The notes beneath the pieces were generated by a model. It made no database searches. It had not been told where the DNA came from and was given only the letters and a program-made list of their open reading frames with translations. Both the position numbers and the translations under genes were made by a program. This document shows positions 17,922 through 27,197 of a DNA stretch of 58,724 nucleotides, piece by piece (the stretch's first letter is position 1; every line of letters begins with the position of its first letter). Source of the DNA: an uncultured Methanomicrobiales archaeon (GTDB lineage Archaea > Halobacteriota > Methanomicrobia > Methanomicrobiales > Methanospirillaceae); contig CAILCG010000012.1 of NCBI GenBank assembly GCA_903832665.1, forward strand, positions 1 through 58,724, written 5' to 3'.

Positions 17922-19808
17922 TCACCGGGTAGTACCTAATAACCGGTACGCACCCTCCGGCACCGTGATCTCGAATCTGGCCCCTTTTTCCGGTCTGCTG
18001 TTCTCGGTGATGGTAATCCCGGTGATCCCGAGGATCTCCCGGGAGAGAAAGAGGCCGAGGCCGGTGTTTTTCCCAAAACCCTTCTCAAAGAGATGGGTCC
18101 TGTCCTGCGGGGCAATCCCCGTACCATCATCTTCAAACACAATGACCAGCCCGTTCCCTCCCGGGTGAGACGAGACACGAAGGGTAGTCATCCGCTCCCC
18201 CCCGTAACGCAGCGCATTGTCGATGAGATTGTAAAAGACCCGTTCCAGCAGCGGATCCCCCAGTACCTCGAGAGCAGGATCTCCGGCCTCAACCCGGATC
18301 GTTCGCATGGGCAGCAGGGTGACAACTTTGCCGATAATGGTCTGAATGTTCTGCCACACGGGGGCATTCATGCCTAATCCCTCATAGTCCCGGGTGAAAT
18401 TGATCAGGCTGGCGATCGTGTCGGTGATATGCATCTCCTTGTCGATGAATCCTGAGGTACGGGCGGGATCCTCCAGGGACTGTTTTGAGAGTTCAAGGTA
18501 TCCGGAAAGGGCCTGGAGCTGGTTTCCAATGTCGTGGCGTGTTATTCCCGACAGGAGATTGAGTTTCCTGTTGGACCGTTCGAGTGACTCCTGTGCCCGG
18601 ACATGGGCGGTGATATCCATCAGGGAAGCGACCGATTTTTTCGTGCCCGGAATCAGGTCGATGGTCAGGAAGATATTGCGAATCTCGCCGGTTTTTGTAA
18701 TGAACCTGAAATCATAATGCTTCAGGGCAGTCTCCTGGTTCTCGCGCCTCAGCCGGTGCTGGGCGAGCATCCTCTCGAGATCTTCTTTTACTACAAATTC
18801 CGTCCACTTCTTTTTACCCTCAATGTTCTCCCGTAAATCTCCCGACAGGCGCACGAATTCGGCATTGGCAAGGGATATTATCGTATCTTCTTCCAGGAGA
18901 ACTGTCGCAGTGCCGGTATTTTCAAAAATGGTCCGGTACCGGCTCTCCGACTCGGTGAGTGCCTCCTGTGCCTGTTTCAATACGGTGATATCCGTGATCG
19001 TCTCAATCGCACCAACAACCTCGCTTGTTTCGTCATAGACAGGTGCGGCGGTAGCCTTTACCACCGTGGGTTTTTCTTTGAGAACCGGATACGGGGTCTC
19101 GACCGTGAGAACTTCCCCGGTCCGTTGTATCTCCCGGTAATCGCCTTTTTTCAGGTCATCTTCTGACGAAAAGATCAGATCGATCAGGATCGGTCGCCGG
19201 TTTTTATAAAACGGGATCGCGTATTCATAATCGCCCTTCCCCAGGATATCCCGGGCCAGGACCCCGGTCATCTCTTCGATCGCCCGGTTCCAAGCAATAA
19301 CGGTCCCTTTCCGGTCAATGATAAAGGTGGCATCCGGCAGGTAATCGATCGCCCTCGACATCTCCAGCTGGTAACACACTCTCCTGTCAGAGGCCTCTTT
19401 AATGGCGGTGATGTCATCACAGATCCCGTCAACCCATGCAATAGTCCCATCCGGATTCTTCTTCGCCTGGGCCCGGAGCGAAACCCAGATCCGGGTTCCG
19501 TCTTTCTTTTTCAGCCGGATCTCATAATCCCGGACATAACCGTCTTTTATGAGCGCCCGGACGAATCTCTCCCGGTCTTCCGGATTGACATAACTGTCCA
19601 TGACCGGGTGTTCCTGGCACTCCTGTAATGAATCATACCCGAGCATCCTGACAAATGCCGGGTTTGCCCAGAGTGACCTGCCGGGAAACTCCGCGGTGTT
19701 CCGGTAGACGCCGACATTGAGATTGTCAACAAGAGAGCGGTATTTCTCTTCATTTGCCGGAGGGCATCTTCCATCTTTTTCCGTTTCGTGATATCCCGGA
19801 AATACCAT
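17922..19808 (-). CDS. PAS-domain sensor histidine kinase (3' part of a frameshifted hybrid gene)
   Basis: Encodes several PAS domains and a C-terminal kinase. PAS blocks start at EEKYRSLVDNLNVG, RAIDYLPDATFIID and ESRYRTIFENTGTA. The H-box is ITRHDIGNQLQALSGYLELS and the N-box NLIDNALRYGGE. The ATP lid follows as FEDDGTGIAPQDR and GLGLFLSREIL. The first residues (up to about 17) are out-of-frame read-through, not a real N-terminus. The true reading starts near 19757, where it joins the upstream receiver/PAS ORF by a -1 shift. Joined, the protein would be about 1165 aa: receiver, PAS repeats, histidine kinase. This layout is common in Methanomicrobiales. Confidence 0.8.
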   Translation of the reverse strand: MVFPGYHETEKDGRCPPANEEKYRSLVDNLNVGVYRNTAEFPGRSLWANPAFVRMLGYDSLQECQEHPVMDSYVNPEDRERFVRALIKDGYVRDYEIRLKKKDGTRIWVSLRAQAKKNPDGTIAWVDGICDDITAIKEASDRRVCYQLEMSRAIDYLPDATFIIDRKGTVIAWNRAIEEMTGVLARDILGKGDYEYAIPFYKNRRPILIDLIFSSEDDLKKGDYREIQRTGEVLTVETPYPVLKEKPTVVKATAAPVYDETSEVVGAIETITDITVLKQAQEALTESESRYRTIFENTGTATVLLEEDTIISLANAEFVRLSGDLRENIEGKKKWTEFVVKEDLERMLAQHRLRRENQETALKHYDFRFITKTGEIRNIFLTIDLIPGTKKSVASLMDITAHVRAQESLERSNRKLNLLSGITRHDIGNQLQALSGYLELSKQSLEDPARTSGFIDKEMHITDTIASLINFTRDYEGLGMNAPVWQNIQTIIGKVVTLLPMRTIRVEAGDPALEVLGDPLLERVFYNLIDNALRYGGERMTTLRVSSHPGGNGLVIVFEDDGTGIAPQDRTHLFEKGFGKNTGLGLFLSREILGITGITITENSRPEKGARFEITVPEGAYRLLGTTR

Positions 19809-21421
19809 ACCCTCCCGTAATATTTTCCCTCTTCTCCGAGCATGGGAGCTGAGAACCGTTCCAGAACTCTTCCGTCTTTGAGCGCGAGTTCTTCAAAGCT
19901 CTTCTCAAGGGTATGTTCATAGAGATACCGGACCCGTTCGAGGAATGTTGACGGTTCGGCAAGTTTTGTCACCACAAACTGAAGCACCGGTGCATCCAGC
20001 CGGGATGCGAGAAGGGATTCCGGAATTCCCCAGATCTCGGTAAATTTCCGGTTGTGGTTGAGAATTTTCCCGTTTTCATCAACAATGAGGATTGCATCCA
20101 GGGATCGTTCCTGCTGCGTCAGCAGGATGATCTGCTGGAATGCCCTCTCCTCTTCGGCCCGTTTCCGGTCCGTAATGTCCCGTAGGATGCCCTCGACCCC
20201 GAGGAAACTGCCGTCATCATCAAAATATTTGTGACTACTGGTGGAGACCCGGACGGGCGTTCCGTCCTTTTTTTTCAGGGTTACTTCATAATCAGTGATC
20301 TTACCCCGCAGGTTTATTTCCGCGAGAAGGCGGAAACGTTCTTCCGGATCGTAATAGAGTGATTGTGCAATATTCTTCCCGATCAATTCTGCAACCGAGT
20401 CATAGCCGAGGAGTTGTGCTGCCGAGGGGCTTGCCAGTATGAGGTTTCCTGCAGCATCGCTCCGGTAGTACGCATCCTGGATATCTTCCAGTATGCTGCG
20501 GTAATCTTCCTCGCTCTTGCGAAGTGCATCCTCCCCTTTCTTGAGCTCATCATATTGCTGCCGGAGTTCTTCTTCCGAAGCAGTGAGTTGTTCATACGCG
20601 GCCCTCAGTTCATTCTCTGTCTTCTTCCGGTCGGTAATGTCCCGGATGGATTCGATCGCCCCGGTGATGTTGCCGTGAGTGTTATAGAGTGGTGAGGCGA
20701 TAAACCACAGGTAGGCGCCTCTTCCCCCATAGAGAAGGGGCAGGAATATTTCCGAGATCAGTTTCCCGTCCTTCCGGGTGATATACGAATATTTTTCAAC
20801 AGTCTCCTGATCTTCCTGCAAAACGAGATCGAGAAGAATCGGTCTTCTCGTCCCGTAAAATGGGATGGCATAGGAATGATCCCCGGTTCCCAGGATCTCC
20901 CCCTTGGAAACCCCGGTCATCTCCTCCATCGCCCGGTTCCAGGCGATCACTTTTCCCCCGAGATCGATGGCGAACGTGGCATCCGGCAGGTGATCGATGA
21001 TGTCGGTCAACCGCTGCCGGGATTCCTTCAGTTCGTCTTCGGTCAGCCTGCGTTCTATGGCGAGCTTGAGCTTATGCTCCAGTTCCACGAACTGTGACGT
21101 GGGATCGCCCCCTTTCTGGAGGTAATAATCAACGCCACTGTTCACCGCATCTATGACCACTTCCTCCCGCCCCCGGCCGGTGAAGAGAATGAACGGGATC
21201 GGGTTGTTCTCCTTTCGTAAGAGTTTGAGAAATTCGAGGCCGTTCATCTCCGGCATCAGGTAATCGGAGACAATTGCGCGAAAAGCAGTTTTTTCAAGTG
21301 CCCGGATCCCCTCTTTTGCAGAGAGTGCGGTCTCCACGGTAATGGAACCGGATCGTTCGATAAATATTTTTCCCAGTTTCAGGAGTGCCGGCTCATCATC
21401 CACATAGAGGACGGTGTACAT
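19547..21421 (-). CDS. Receiver domain plus PAS repeats (5' part of the same hybrid gene)
   Basis: The N-terminal receiver domain shows MYTVLYVDDEPALL (acidic pair Asp9/Asp10), phosphoacceptor Asp54 in VSDYLMPEMNG, Thr in LFTGRG and the conserved Lys in YYLQKGG. PAS domains follow with IDHLPDATFAIDLGGKVIAW, a coiled-coil linker (ELRAAYEQLTASEEELRQQYD) and two further PAS/PAC units. After RKKMEDALR the sequence turns to out-of-frame residues and stops at 19547. The kinase resumes in the -1 frame (ANEEKYRSL). A single lost G in CTCCGGCAAATG near 19757-19762 explains the break. Confidence 0.8.
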   Translation of the reverse strand: MYTVLYVDDEPALLKLGKIFIERSGSITVETALSAKEGIRALEKTAFRAIVSDYLMPEMNGLEFLKLLRKENNPIPFILFTGRGREEVVIDAVNSGVDYYLQKGGDPTSQFVELEHKLKLAIERRLTEDELKESRQRLTDIIDHLPDATFAIDLGGKVIAWNRAMEEMTGVSKGEILGTGDHSYAIPFYGTRRPILLDLVLQEDQETVEKYSYITRKDGKLISEIFLPLLYGGRGAYLWFIASPLYNTHGNITGAIESIRDITDRKKTENELRAAYEQLTASEEELRQQYDELKKGEDALRKSEEDYRSILEDIQDAYYRSDAAGNLILASPSAAQLLGYDSVAELIGKNIAQSLYYDPEERFRLLAEINLRGKITDYEVTLKKKDGTPVRVSTSSHKYFDDDGSFLGVEGILRDITDRKRAEEERAFQQIILLTQQERSLDAILIVDENGKILNHNRKFTEIWGIPESLLASRLDAPVLQFVVTKLAEPSTFLERVRYLYEHTLEKSFEELALKDGRVLERFSAPMLGEEGKYYGRVWYFRDITKRKKMEDALRQMKRNTALLLTISMSASTGTPRSFPAGHSGQTRHLSGCSGMIHYRSARNTRSWTVMSIRKTGRDSSGRS

Positions 21422-21637
21422 TGCACGATCTCCGCATAGGTTAACTGGATATTGCTACACAGGTTGGTTATAAGGGTATTGACTTTTTTTTGAGGTATGG
21501 GGAATCCTTTTTCGGGCCACCGGGTTCCGGGTTATGAGATTTTTTCTTTTTCCGCCCGCTTTTGGGTCGGTGATATTCTCCTCAGTGTTCTGATATTCTT
21601 GCCAGTGTTCAATTCTCTTAAATCGCGGAGAAAAAAA

Positions 21638-22231
21638 TCACAGGAGGAGTAACCCGGCTTCTCTCTCTTCCGGGGAGATGTGCTCTTCGGTTATCATTTC
21701 GCTAAACCGGTTCTCTCCGGATTTCTCGATCTTGTCCTGGATATAGGGAGAAAAATAGCCTTTGTACCGGAGCTGCAGTTCCGGCATCATCCAGTCCTGT
21801 TCCGTTATTCTTTTCCGGCAGTGGGGGGAACCGCAGGCACAGTCCATCTCAAAGACCATATCGCTTCCCACCGATGCGGAAACGGTCATGCAGTAATCGA
21901 ACGTGACCTCCTCACCGGCCCTGATATCCCGCATTGCAACCAGGAACACCTGGCCTTTGAACCCGCAGTTGGGGTCGCAGCTGTGGTTAAAGAAATCCGT
22001 ATCCTCCGGCTCCGTGCCGGCCGGGCCCAGGACAAACCGCTCTTCGATCTGCATGGTATAACTCTGCATCATCGCAGGTATCTCGTACATCTCGTCGATC
22101 AGCATTATTTTTCCGCCGAATATGGCCAGCCTTTCATCTTTCCTGATATCGGCCCGGGCAAATATTCCCCAGCCCAGGGTATCGGAAGAGCCTTTCTCGA
22201 GATGGGGATGTAACCAGCTGTGGGTGATCAT
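21638..22231 (-). CDS. SET-domain protein (lysine methyltransferase family)
   Basis: A 197-aa protein that is nearly all SET domain. GWGIFARADIRKDE is the N-terminal block. NHSCDPN at 82-88 forms part of the SAM-binding knot. GEEVTFDY at 106-113 carries the catalytic Tyr. A post-SET zinc motif, CACGSPHCR, lies at 131-139. All key residues are present, so an active lysine methyltransferase is plausible. SET proteins are sporadic in archaea and the substrate is unknown. The ATG at 22231 is followed by normal sequence. The gene stands alone. Confidence 0.85.
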   Translation of the reverse strand: MITHSWLHPHLEKGSSDTLGWGIFARADIRKDERLAIFGGKIMLIDEMYEIPAMMQSYTMQIEERFVLGPAGTEPEDTDFFNHSCDPNCGFKGQVFLVAMRDIRAGEEVTFDYCMTVSASVGSDMVFEMDCACGSPHCRKRITEQDWMMPELQLRYKGYFSPYIQDKIEKSGENRFSEMITEEHISPEEREAGLLLL

Positions 22232-22309
22232 GAAGACGCTCTGCGGTATCTCAACAGTGTTGAGGGTCAGTATTTTTGTCCGTTGCGGTAGGGAGTTATG
22301 GCACCGCGT

Positions 22310-22909
22310 TCACGGGTACAGGGCTGCAAACGGGTCAGACCCGGAATCTTCATTCCACGTGTATTCGATCTCTTGGCTCACCTGGAGTGCAACCGACCGG
22401 CCCAGCAGGTCGGCAACGAATCCGAGTGCCATGTCGGTCCCGGCACTGACTCCCGAACTTGTATAGATGGTACCGTCTTTTACCCAGCGGGCTTTTTTTA
22501 TCCAGTGCACCGCGGGTGCCGTCCTGGTCCAGGCAAAGACCCGTTTGTTCGAAGTGGCGTTTCGCCCGTCCAGGATTCCGGTCCGGGACAGGATGATCGA
22601 ACCCGTGCAGACGGTCAGGATGAACCCGGCATTGGCGGTAAGGGACCTGAGCGTTGCAATAAATTTCTCATCATCGACCAGATCCCGTGCACTCATTCCC
22701 CCGGGAACGAAGAGAATATACCCGGTGGATTTCAGTTCGGAAAGAGGGCGTGTCATCACGGGAACCTGCTGGGAACTCCTGATGATGCCCCCGGTAAGGG
22801 AATAAAAGAGCAGGTTGAACTGCTCCGGGAGTCTTCCCAGGACTTCTACCGGGCCAAACACGTCAAGCGTTTCAAAATCATGGTACAGGATAATGACGAC
22901 ATCTCTCAT
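22310..22909 (-). CDS. DJ-1/PfpI family protein (GlxA/isonitrile hydratase-like)
   Basis: Class I glutamine amidotransferase-like fold of about 199 aa. The N-terminus MRDVVIILYHDFETLDVFGP carries the family acidic residue (Asp/Glu in DFETLD). The nucleophile elbow is FILTVCTGSIILSRTGILDG with the predicted active Cys, and the later block VSAGTDMALGFV is typical of the group with GlxA regulators and isonitrile hydratases. No AraC-type DNA-binding domain is attached. The start at ATG 22909 fits the family N-terminus. An in-frame ATG at 22966 with AGGAAGAG just before it would add 19 residues. Confidence 0.8.
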   Translation of the reverse strand: MRDVVIILYHDFETLDVFGPVEVLGRLPEQFNLLFYSLTGGIIRSSQQVPVMTRPLSELKSTGYILFVPGGMSARDLVDDEKFIATLRSLTANAGFILTVCTGSIILSRTGILDGRNATSNKRVFAWTRTAPAVHWIKKARWVKDGTIYTSSGVSAGTDMALGFVADLLGRSVALQVSQEIEYTWNEDSGSDPFAALYP

Positions 22910-23094
22910 GAGGGGACCTTCGGTTTCCTGGATGCAGGAAATGGATTTTTTAAAAGAGTGTTTCATCTCTTCCTAATTATTTCCGCTGTGCGGGAACCTC
23001 CGCACGATTGTAAGTCGCTTTCCCTGAGCATGGGCTCCACCGTATTCCCTGCCTCCTGAGTTTTCGTGAAGGCAAGGGGGTCTGTCCCTGATGA

Positions 23095-23400
23095 GGGGTC
23101 TGGCGGTGTACAAATAGATCCCCGTACTGGAGGGTGAGACCAGAAATCTACATCATAGAAATAGTATTTTTCAGTCTCGCTCATGGTCCTTGTTTTACCA
23201 AGTACACCGCCAGACCCCCCAGCACCCCTTAATTTTCTGGTCCGTTTTTTTGTACGTTTTTGATCCATTATCAGAAGTGAATTTGGTAAGGTGGTGGGGC
23301 CAAAAGCAGGTCGAACGTAAATGGGGGGTCAGGCAGTGTACTATGCAGGGCCGGCCTGGCCGCGACCTGTTGTTGGCGAGCCCGGGACTTCCCGGCGTGA
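23095..23400 (+). repeat. Composite hairpin repeat B, copy 1
   Basis: GGGGTCTGGCGGTGTAC (23095-23111) is perfectly inverted at 23202-23218. Right beside it, CCCCAGCACCCCTT (23217) and AAGGTGGTGGGG (23288) form a second, imperfect arm pair around an AT-rich core of about 55 bp. A third related motif, GGGGGGTCAGGCAGTGTACT, lies near 23325. The 562-bp gap between genes (22967-23528) holds no other feature except the promoter before 23529. ORFs through it are repeat translations. Confidence 0.65.
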
Positions 23401-23500
23401 GCCGGAGCGATACTGCAAGTTAGGTTTCATCGCCATTGCACTTCCATTCAGATTTTTTCGTCCTCCTAAATCATAACGCAACCTGTATATCCTCAACAGT

Positions 23501-23522
23501 ATATAAATCCAAGAACAGGAGA
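23501..23522 (+). promoter_or_regulatory. TATA box and Shine-Dalgarno of the secreted protein gene
   Basis: ATATAAATCC at 23501 is a strong TATA box. AGGAGA at 23517-23522 lies 7 nt before ATG 23529 and fixes that start over longer in-frame options. Confidence 0.5.
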
Positions 23523-23528
23523 GACTGC

Positions 23529-25085
23529 ATGCATTCCCGCGTATCCTATGGAATCCTCATCCTCTGCATCCTGGCTGCCACCATCCCGGTTTTTGCGGCT
23601 GCCGCCCCGGTTGTCACCGGCAATGCCCGTGTCGCCCTGACCCTGGCGCCTGCAACCACGACTCCCGTTCCCGTGACGACCGTTGCCTGTGTGGCACCCT
23701 GCCAGTGCCTCGCGTATGCAGATGCGATCACCCTCTGGGGTGATGGCGGATTCACCCAGTGTGCCGAACATCCCTGCGAAGTTTCCCGTTCGGTCACCGG
23801 GGCGCCGGTCGAGAAGTACTGCTACAAACAAAAACCAGTCACTTCTGCCACCACACCAGTGGCCCCGGTTCGCGTTGACAGGACCCTGCCTGCAACTGTT
23901 CCGACAACCCCCGCCCAGCTATCAGTCTCCCGGACCCTTCCGACACCCACGGCGACGCTGGTACCGATCGCAGATGTCCCGGCTCCCGCTCTCACTTCAT
24001 TCATCTGGGGAACCTACCGGCCGCTGGTGATAAGCGTGGGAACAAAAGAAAAATATCCCCCCCTTGATACATCGTCCCCGTATTTTGCCGGGCAGCTGGC
24101 ATCGGAAAAAACTCCCACAATAAAAACGGTCATCACTTTCTCCTCCCTGGAAGTCGATGAGATCAACGATGACCTGCTTGGCTATTTTTCCGGCAACACA
24201 GTGCACACAAATCCCCAGTGGGGCGAGACCGATACGAGCATCATCAGCCGGGAAGCAAAAGAAAAAAATGTCAACTTCCGCTGGACAACTGCCGAGAAGG
24301 GTGTAACGGGAGCCCTGTACCAGATCTCGCGGTACCCGTTCCCGGCTGATGCCGGCCACTGGCAGAACCAGTACGTGCCGGGACTCGTGGGCTCGGGACA
24401 GGTGAAGGAGGAGCGGGTCAGATATGAGGATGGTAGTGGGGCAGAGTACCGGTACTTCCGGGTCAATTTCGCCCGGGCGGCAAACCGGAATCCCGGCCTT
24501 CCTCCTTACTTTGACGGCACCGCTTCCCTGAAGCAGGACGACCAGGGGATCGGCGAAGTGCAGCAGGTGACGAAGATCCCGCTGCTGAACACCGGCCTTG
24601 TCATGATGGATTATTCGGTTGGTTCCTTTCACTTCGGGCTTCCCTCCGGCATTGTGGCTTCCGGCGAACTGACCCAGAATGAGCTGGGCAACCCGAACGC
24701 GAACCTGCTGCTCAGCTGTACTGACTGCGTTGATCTCCGTCCTTCTACTCCGCTGGAAACTGCGGTGTCCGGCACGGAACAGACCTACTATGTCAGGGTT
24801 GTACCGATCCACGCCGATGGGAATGCCGGCCTGCCCACGCTGCCGGTCACGGTCACCATACAGCGTCCCAAGCCCTGCCCCACGGGTGTGACAAACCTGC
24901 AGATCAGCCCCCCGTCGGTAAAAGTCCTCTCCTTTACCCCGACACTCTTCACTCCCCACGACCGGTTCCCTGGAGGGCCCCAGTATTTCGTTGCGATCAA
25001 GGACCCGGACAACTGCACCCAGCATTTTCTACACAAAGTTCTCCCCAGACCCATTCGTTCGGCTCGCCCTGTGTTGGTTTCATGA
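23529..25085 (+). CDS. Secreted protein, N-terminal part (frame broken near 25020)
   Basis: Starts with a Sec signal peptide (MHSRVSYGILILCILAATIP, cleavage near AAAAP). A Cys-rich segment with CVAPCQCLAY and CAEHPCE follows, then a Thr/Pro/Val linker and a large domain with no motif I recognise. Towards the end is a fibronectin-III-like part (TYYVRVVPIHADGNAGLPT). After PDNCTQ near 25020 the residues become Arg/Pro-rich and unlike the rest, and the frame ends at 25085. The neighbouring frame continues the protein. I read this as one secreted protein of about 890 aa with a -1 shift. Two coupled genes overlapping by ATGA is the alternative. Confidence 0.65.
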   Translation: MHSRVSYGILILCILAATIPVFAAAAPVVTGNARVALTLAPATTTPVPVTTVACVAPCQCLAYADAITLWGDGGFTQCAEHPCEVSRSVTGAPVEKYCYKQKPVTSATTPVAPVRVDRTLPATVPTTPAQLSVSRTLPTPTATLVPIADVPAPALTSFIWGTYRPLVISVGTKEKYPPLDTSSPYFAGQLASEKTPTIKTVITFSSLEVDEINDDLLGYFSGNTVHTNPQWGETDTSIISREAKEKNVNFRWTTAEKGVTGALYQISRYPFPADAGHWQNQYVPGLVGSGQVKEERVRYEDGSGAEYRYFRVNFARAANRNPGLPPYFDGTASLKQDDQGIGEVQQVTKIPLLNTGLVMMDYSVGSFHFGLPSGIVASGELTQNELGNPNANLLLSCTDCVDLRPSTPLETAVSGTEQTYYVRVVPIHADGNAGLPTLPVTVTIQRPKPCPTGVTNLQISPPSVKVLSFTPTLFTPHDRFPGGPQYFVAIKDPDNCTQHFLHKVLPRPIRSARPVLVS

Positions 25086-26206
25086 CCGTAGCCCACGGGC
25101 AGGCCGGCTGGCACTGGTTTGTCCCCCCGGAGGATGAGTCGCACTGGTACGATTTCCTGCCCGGATTCCTGGTCGATATCTTCAATGCCCTCAACGACAC
25201 GTACAATCATCTTTCCCTGACCTGGAACATGATCCAGAATTTTGCGGCAGAGCTGACGGCAAAGAGCTGGTCATACCTGCTCACGGGCGGCCTGTACCAT
25301 TGCGAAGATCATCCCTCGTGCCTGGGCGTGGTCCGGTCGGGGCAGTCTGCGGCGCTGGCGGCGATAGGTATTCCGCCTTCCCTGCCCACGTATGATGAGC
25401 TGATGGATTCAGGGGCAGAATTCCTGATCCAGGTTTCCGCTGACCAGCTCGGTGCCGGGGAGATTTACGCGGGAATACCTGATGAGGTGAAAGCAAAAAT
25501 CCGGGGTGAATCCAAGGACTTTGCAAAAGAACTGGTCGGAGCCCAGAGTACCTCCCGGAAAGATCAGCTGGCCGAAGCAGTGGGCACGTGGTACATGCCG
25601 GACCCGCTGTACAACTCCCCGCACCCGGCTACCGTGATGGTGCGGGTCTATAACCCGGCAGGAAATTCCCAGCTGACGAGCCGCGTGATGGTGACGGTCC
25701 GGGACTCTGCCGGGCTGTACTACCCCACCCAGAAGGCGGTTCCGCCGCTTGCACCCGGGGAAGGTGTGGCGATCCCGATGATCCTTGGCGAGAATTATGA
25801 GCCATTCAAGGGCGGTGCCAACTGCCCCAACAATTACCCGGATGATTATGGCGAGTATCCCTGCTACATGTGGAAGTGGCTGGTCCAGCGGGACAACAAG
25901 GTGTCCGCTGATACTTTCAGCGCCTCGGTGCAGTATGCGTATCCGGCTTCCCTGGGGAAGGATTCCTTCACCCTGAATAATCTAGGGCCGGAGACCAATG
26001 GCAAATCCCTCACCGGACTCCTCCAGATGGATCCCGAGACCCAGAACTGCCCCGCTACCAGTTCCGTCATCACCTACCCGCTGGGCTGGACCATGAAGCT
26101 CGATGGCAAGACGCTGGATCCCGAAGCAATGGATCCGGATTTCCTCACGGTCGGAGCCGGTGATGGTGTGATACGGACAACCTGTAAATTGCCGGACGTG
26201 TGCTGA
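25082..26206 (+). CDS. Secreted protein, C-terminal part
   Basis: 374 aa beginning MTVAHGQAGWHWFVPPEDES, with no signal peptide of its own. The frame is open upstream of the ATG, and its codons there (AFSTQSSPQTHSFG) join well to the NCTQ of the preceding ORF. It has an aromatic, possibly membrane-active segment (WYDFLPGFLVDIFNAL), a helical part and a beta-rich C-terminal domain with ATVMVRVYNPAGN and paired Cys residues. Several Cys suggest disulphides and an extracellular site. No family recognised. It most likely needs the upstream half for export. Confidence 0.6.
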   Translation: MTVAHGQAGWHWFVPPEDESHWYDFLPGFLVDIFNALNDTYNHLSLTWNMIQNFAAELTAKSWSYLLTGGLYHCEDHPSCLGVVRSGQSAALAAIGIPPSLPTYDELMDSGAEFLIQVSADQLGAGEIYAGIPDEVKAKIRGESKDFAKELVGAQSTSRKDQLAEAVGTWYMPDPLYNSPHPATVMVRVYNPAGNSQLTSRVMVTVRDSAGLYYPTQKAVPPLAPGEGVAIPMILGENYEPFKGGANCPNNYPDDYGEYPCYMWKWLVQRDNKVSADTFSASVQYAYPASLGKDSFTLNNLGPETNGKSLTGLLQMDPETQNCPATSSVITYPLGWTMKLDGKTLDPEAMDPDFLTVGAGDGVIRTTCKLPDVC

Positions 26207-26286
26207 GCCGGGAGCGGGAACTCCCGGACAAACGGAACGAGCCATGCGGATTGTTACCGTGGGGAGTCGCTCTTACTTCTGCAGGT

Positions 26287-26515
26287 GGGGGTCTGGCGGT
26301 TGCCCGGGAAGTTCACGTCAGAAAAATCTTGGTTTTCCGGATCGTTCATGACCCCGGTTTTATTAAGTACACCGCCAGACCCCCCAGCACCCCCGGATTT
26401 TTGGGCTGATTTTTTGTATATTTCTGATACATTTTACGAAGTGAATTTTGTTGATGTGCGGGTTTAATTCCGGTTGAATGCAAGTATGGTGGTCGGGCAG
26501 TGTACTTTGCAGGGC
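26287..26515 (+). repeat. Composite hairpin repeat B, copy 2
   Basis: GGGGGTCTGGCGGT (26287-26300) pairs perfectly with ACCGCCAGACCCCC (26371-26384). An AT-rich core similar to copy 1 follows (TTTTTTGTATATTTCTGATAC, then GAAGTGAATTT), and GGTCGGGCAGTGTACTTTGC ends it at 26491-26510. The copies at 23.1 and 26.3 kb flank the secreted protein gene in direct orientation. The 448-bp gap 26207-26654 holds no other feature. Confidence 0.65.
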
Positions 26516-26654
26516 TGGTTGATTATGCGGATTTTAAAAAATAATTAATCGCTTTTCGTGTTCACCTTGGCATATCGGTTCCGGTGGCCGGGGAATCGTG
26601 CCTCTCCATGACTCACGGACGCCAGCCGGTCTCCGGATGGAAATGCCCGGGTCC

Positions 26655-27020
26655 CTATCCCCCGACAAAGACCTTAAACCCGCCATACGCCATGCGATTC
26701 ATATCGAACGGCATCGTCATGTCCTTGTTTTTGGGGTCGTTCATGAGCGGATCCTGCATCACCTTTGCGTTCACCTCATCCCGGTGAGCCCGTGACTTAA
26801 AGACGATGAACGAGAAGACGACCGTCTCACCGTCCCGGGCCTTCGTCATTTTCGGGAAGGTGATGCCCGGTATCTCCGGGGTGAGGTCATCGCCGGCACA
26901 CTCGAAATATTCAAGTGCGCCGTACTTTTTCCAGAGTTTTTCCCCTATCTTTGCCATCTTGCGGTACGCCGGCATATTTTCGTCCGGCACGACCATCACG
27001 AATCCGTCAACGTACTTCAT
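26655..27020 (-). CDS. DUF1428 family protein
   Basis: A 121-aa dimeric alpha/beta-barrel type protein. The start MKYVDGFVMVVPDENMPAYR and the block GETVVFSFIVFKSRAHRDEV followed by MPFDMNRMAYGGF are diagnostic of DUF1428 (YbaA-like). The family is widespread in bacteria with unknown function and is uncommon in archaea, so transfer is plausible. The gene ends with TAG directly after the conserved Gly-Gly, showing that TAG works as a normal stop in this genome. Monocistronic. Confidence 0.85.
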   Translation of the reverse strand: MKYVDGFVMVVPDENMPAYRKMAKIGEKLWKKYGALEYFECAGDDLTPEIPGITFPKMTKARDGETVVFSFIVFKSRAHRDEVNAKVMQDPLMNDPKNKDMTMPFDMNRMAYGGFKVFVGG

Positions 27021-27197
27021 TGATTCACATCGTTTTTTTTCGTTCTGTCTCCCTCCGGGTGAAGATAAATGTTTCCCGGTGTTTCAAAACCCGGAATAAC
27101 CCAATGACTGGCAACTCCGGCATATAGACTCCTTGTCATTGTCAGGATGAAAATTTTTATCTAACCCGGTTCCCGTTATAGATCCGGTGAAAGCCTG

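Noticed and set aside
22963-23423. Small ORFs across repeat B
   Set aside because: They translate GC-rich repeats and recur in fragments at 26.3, 29.6 and 30.9 kb. No coding signature.
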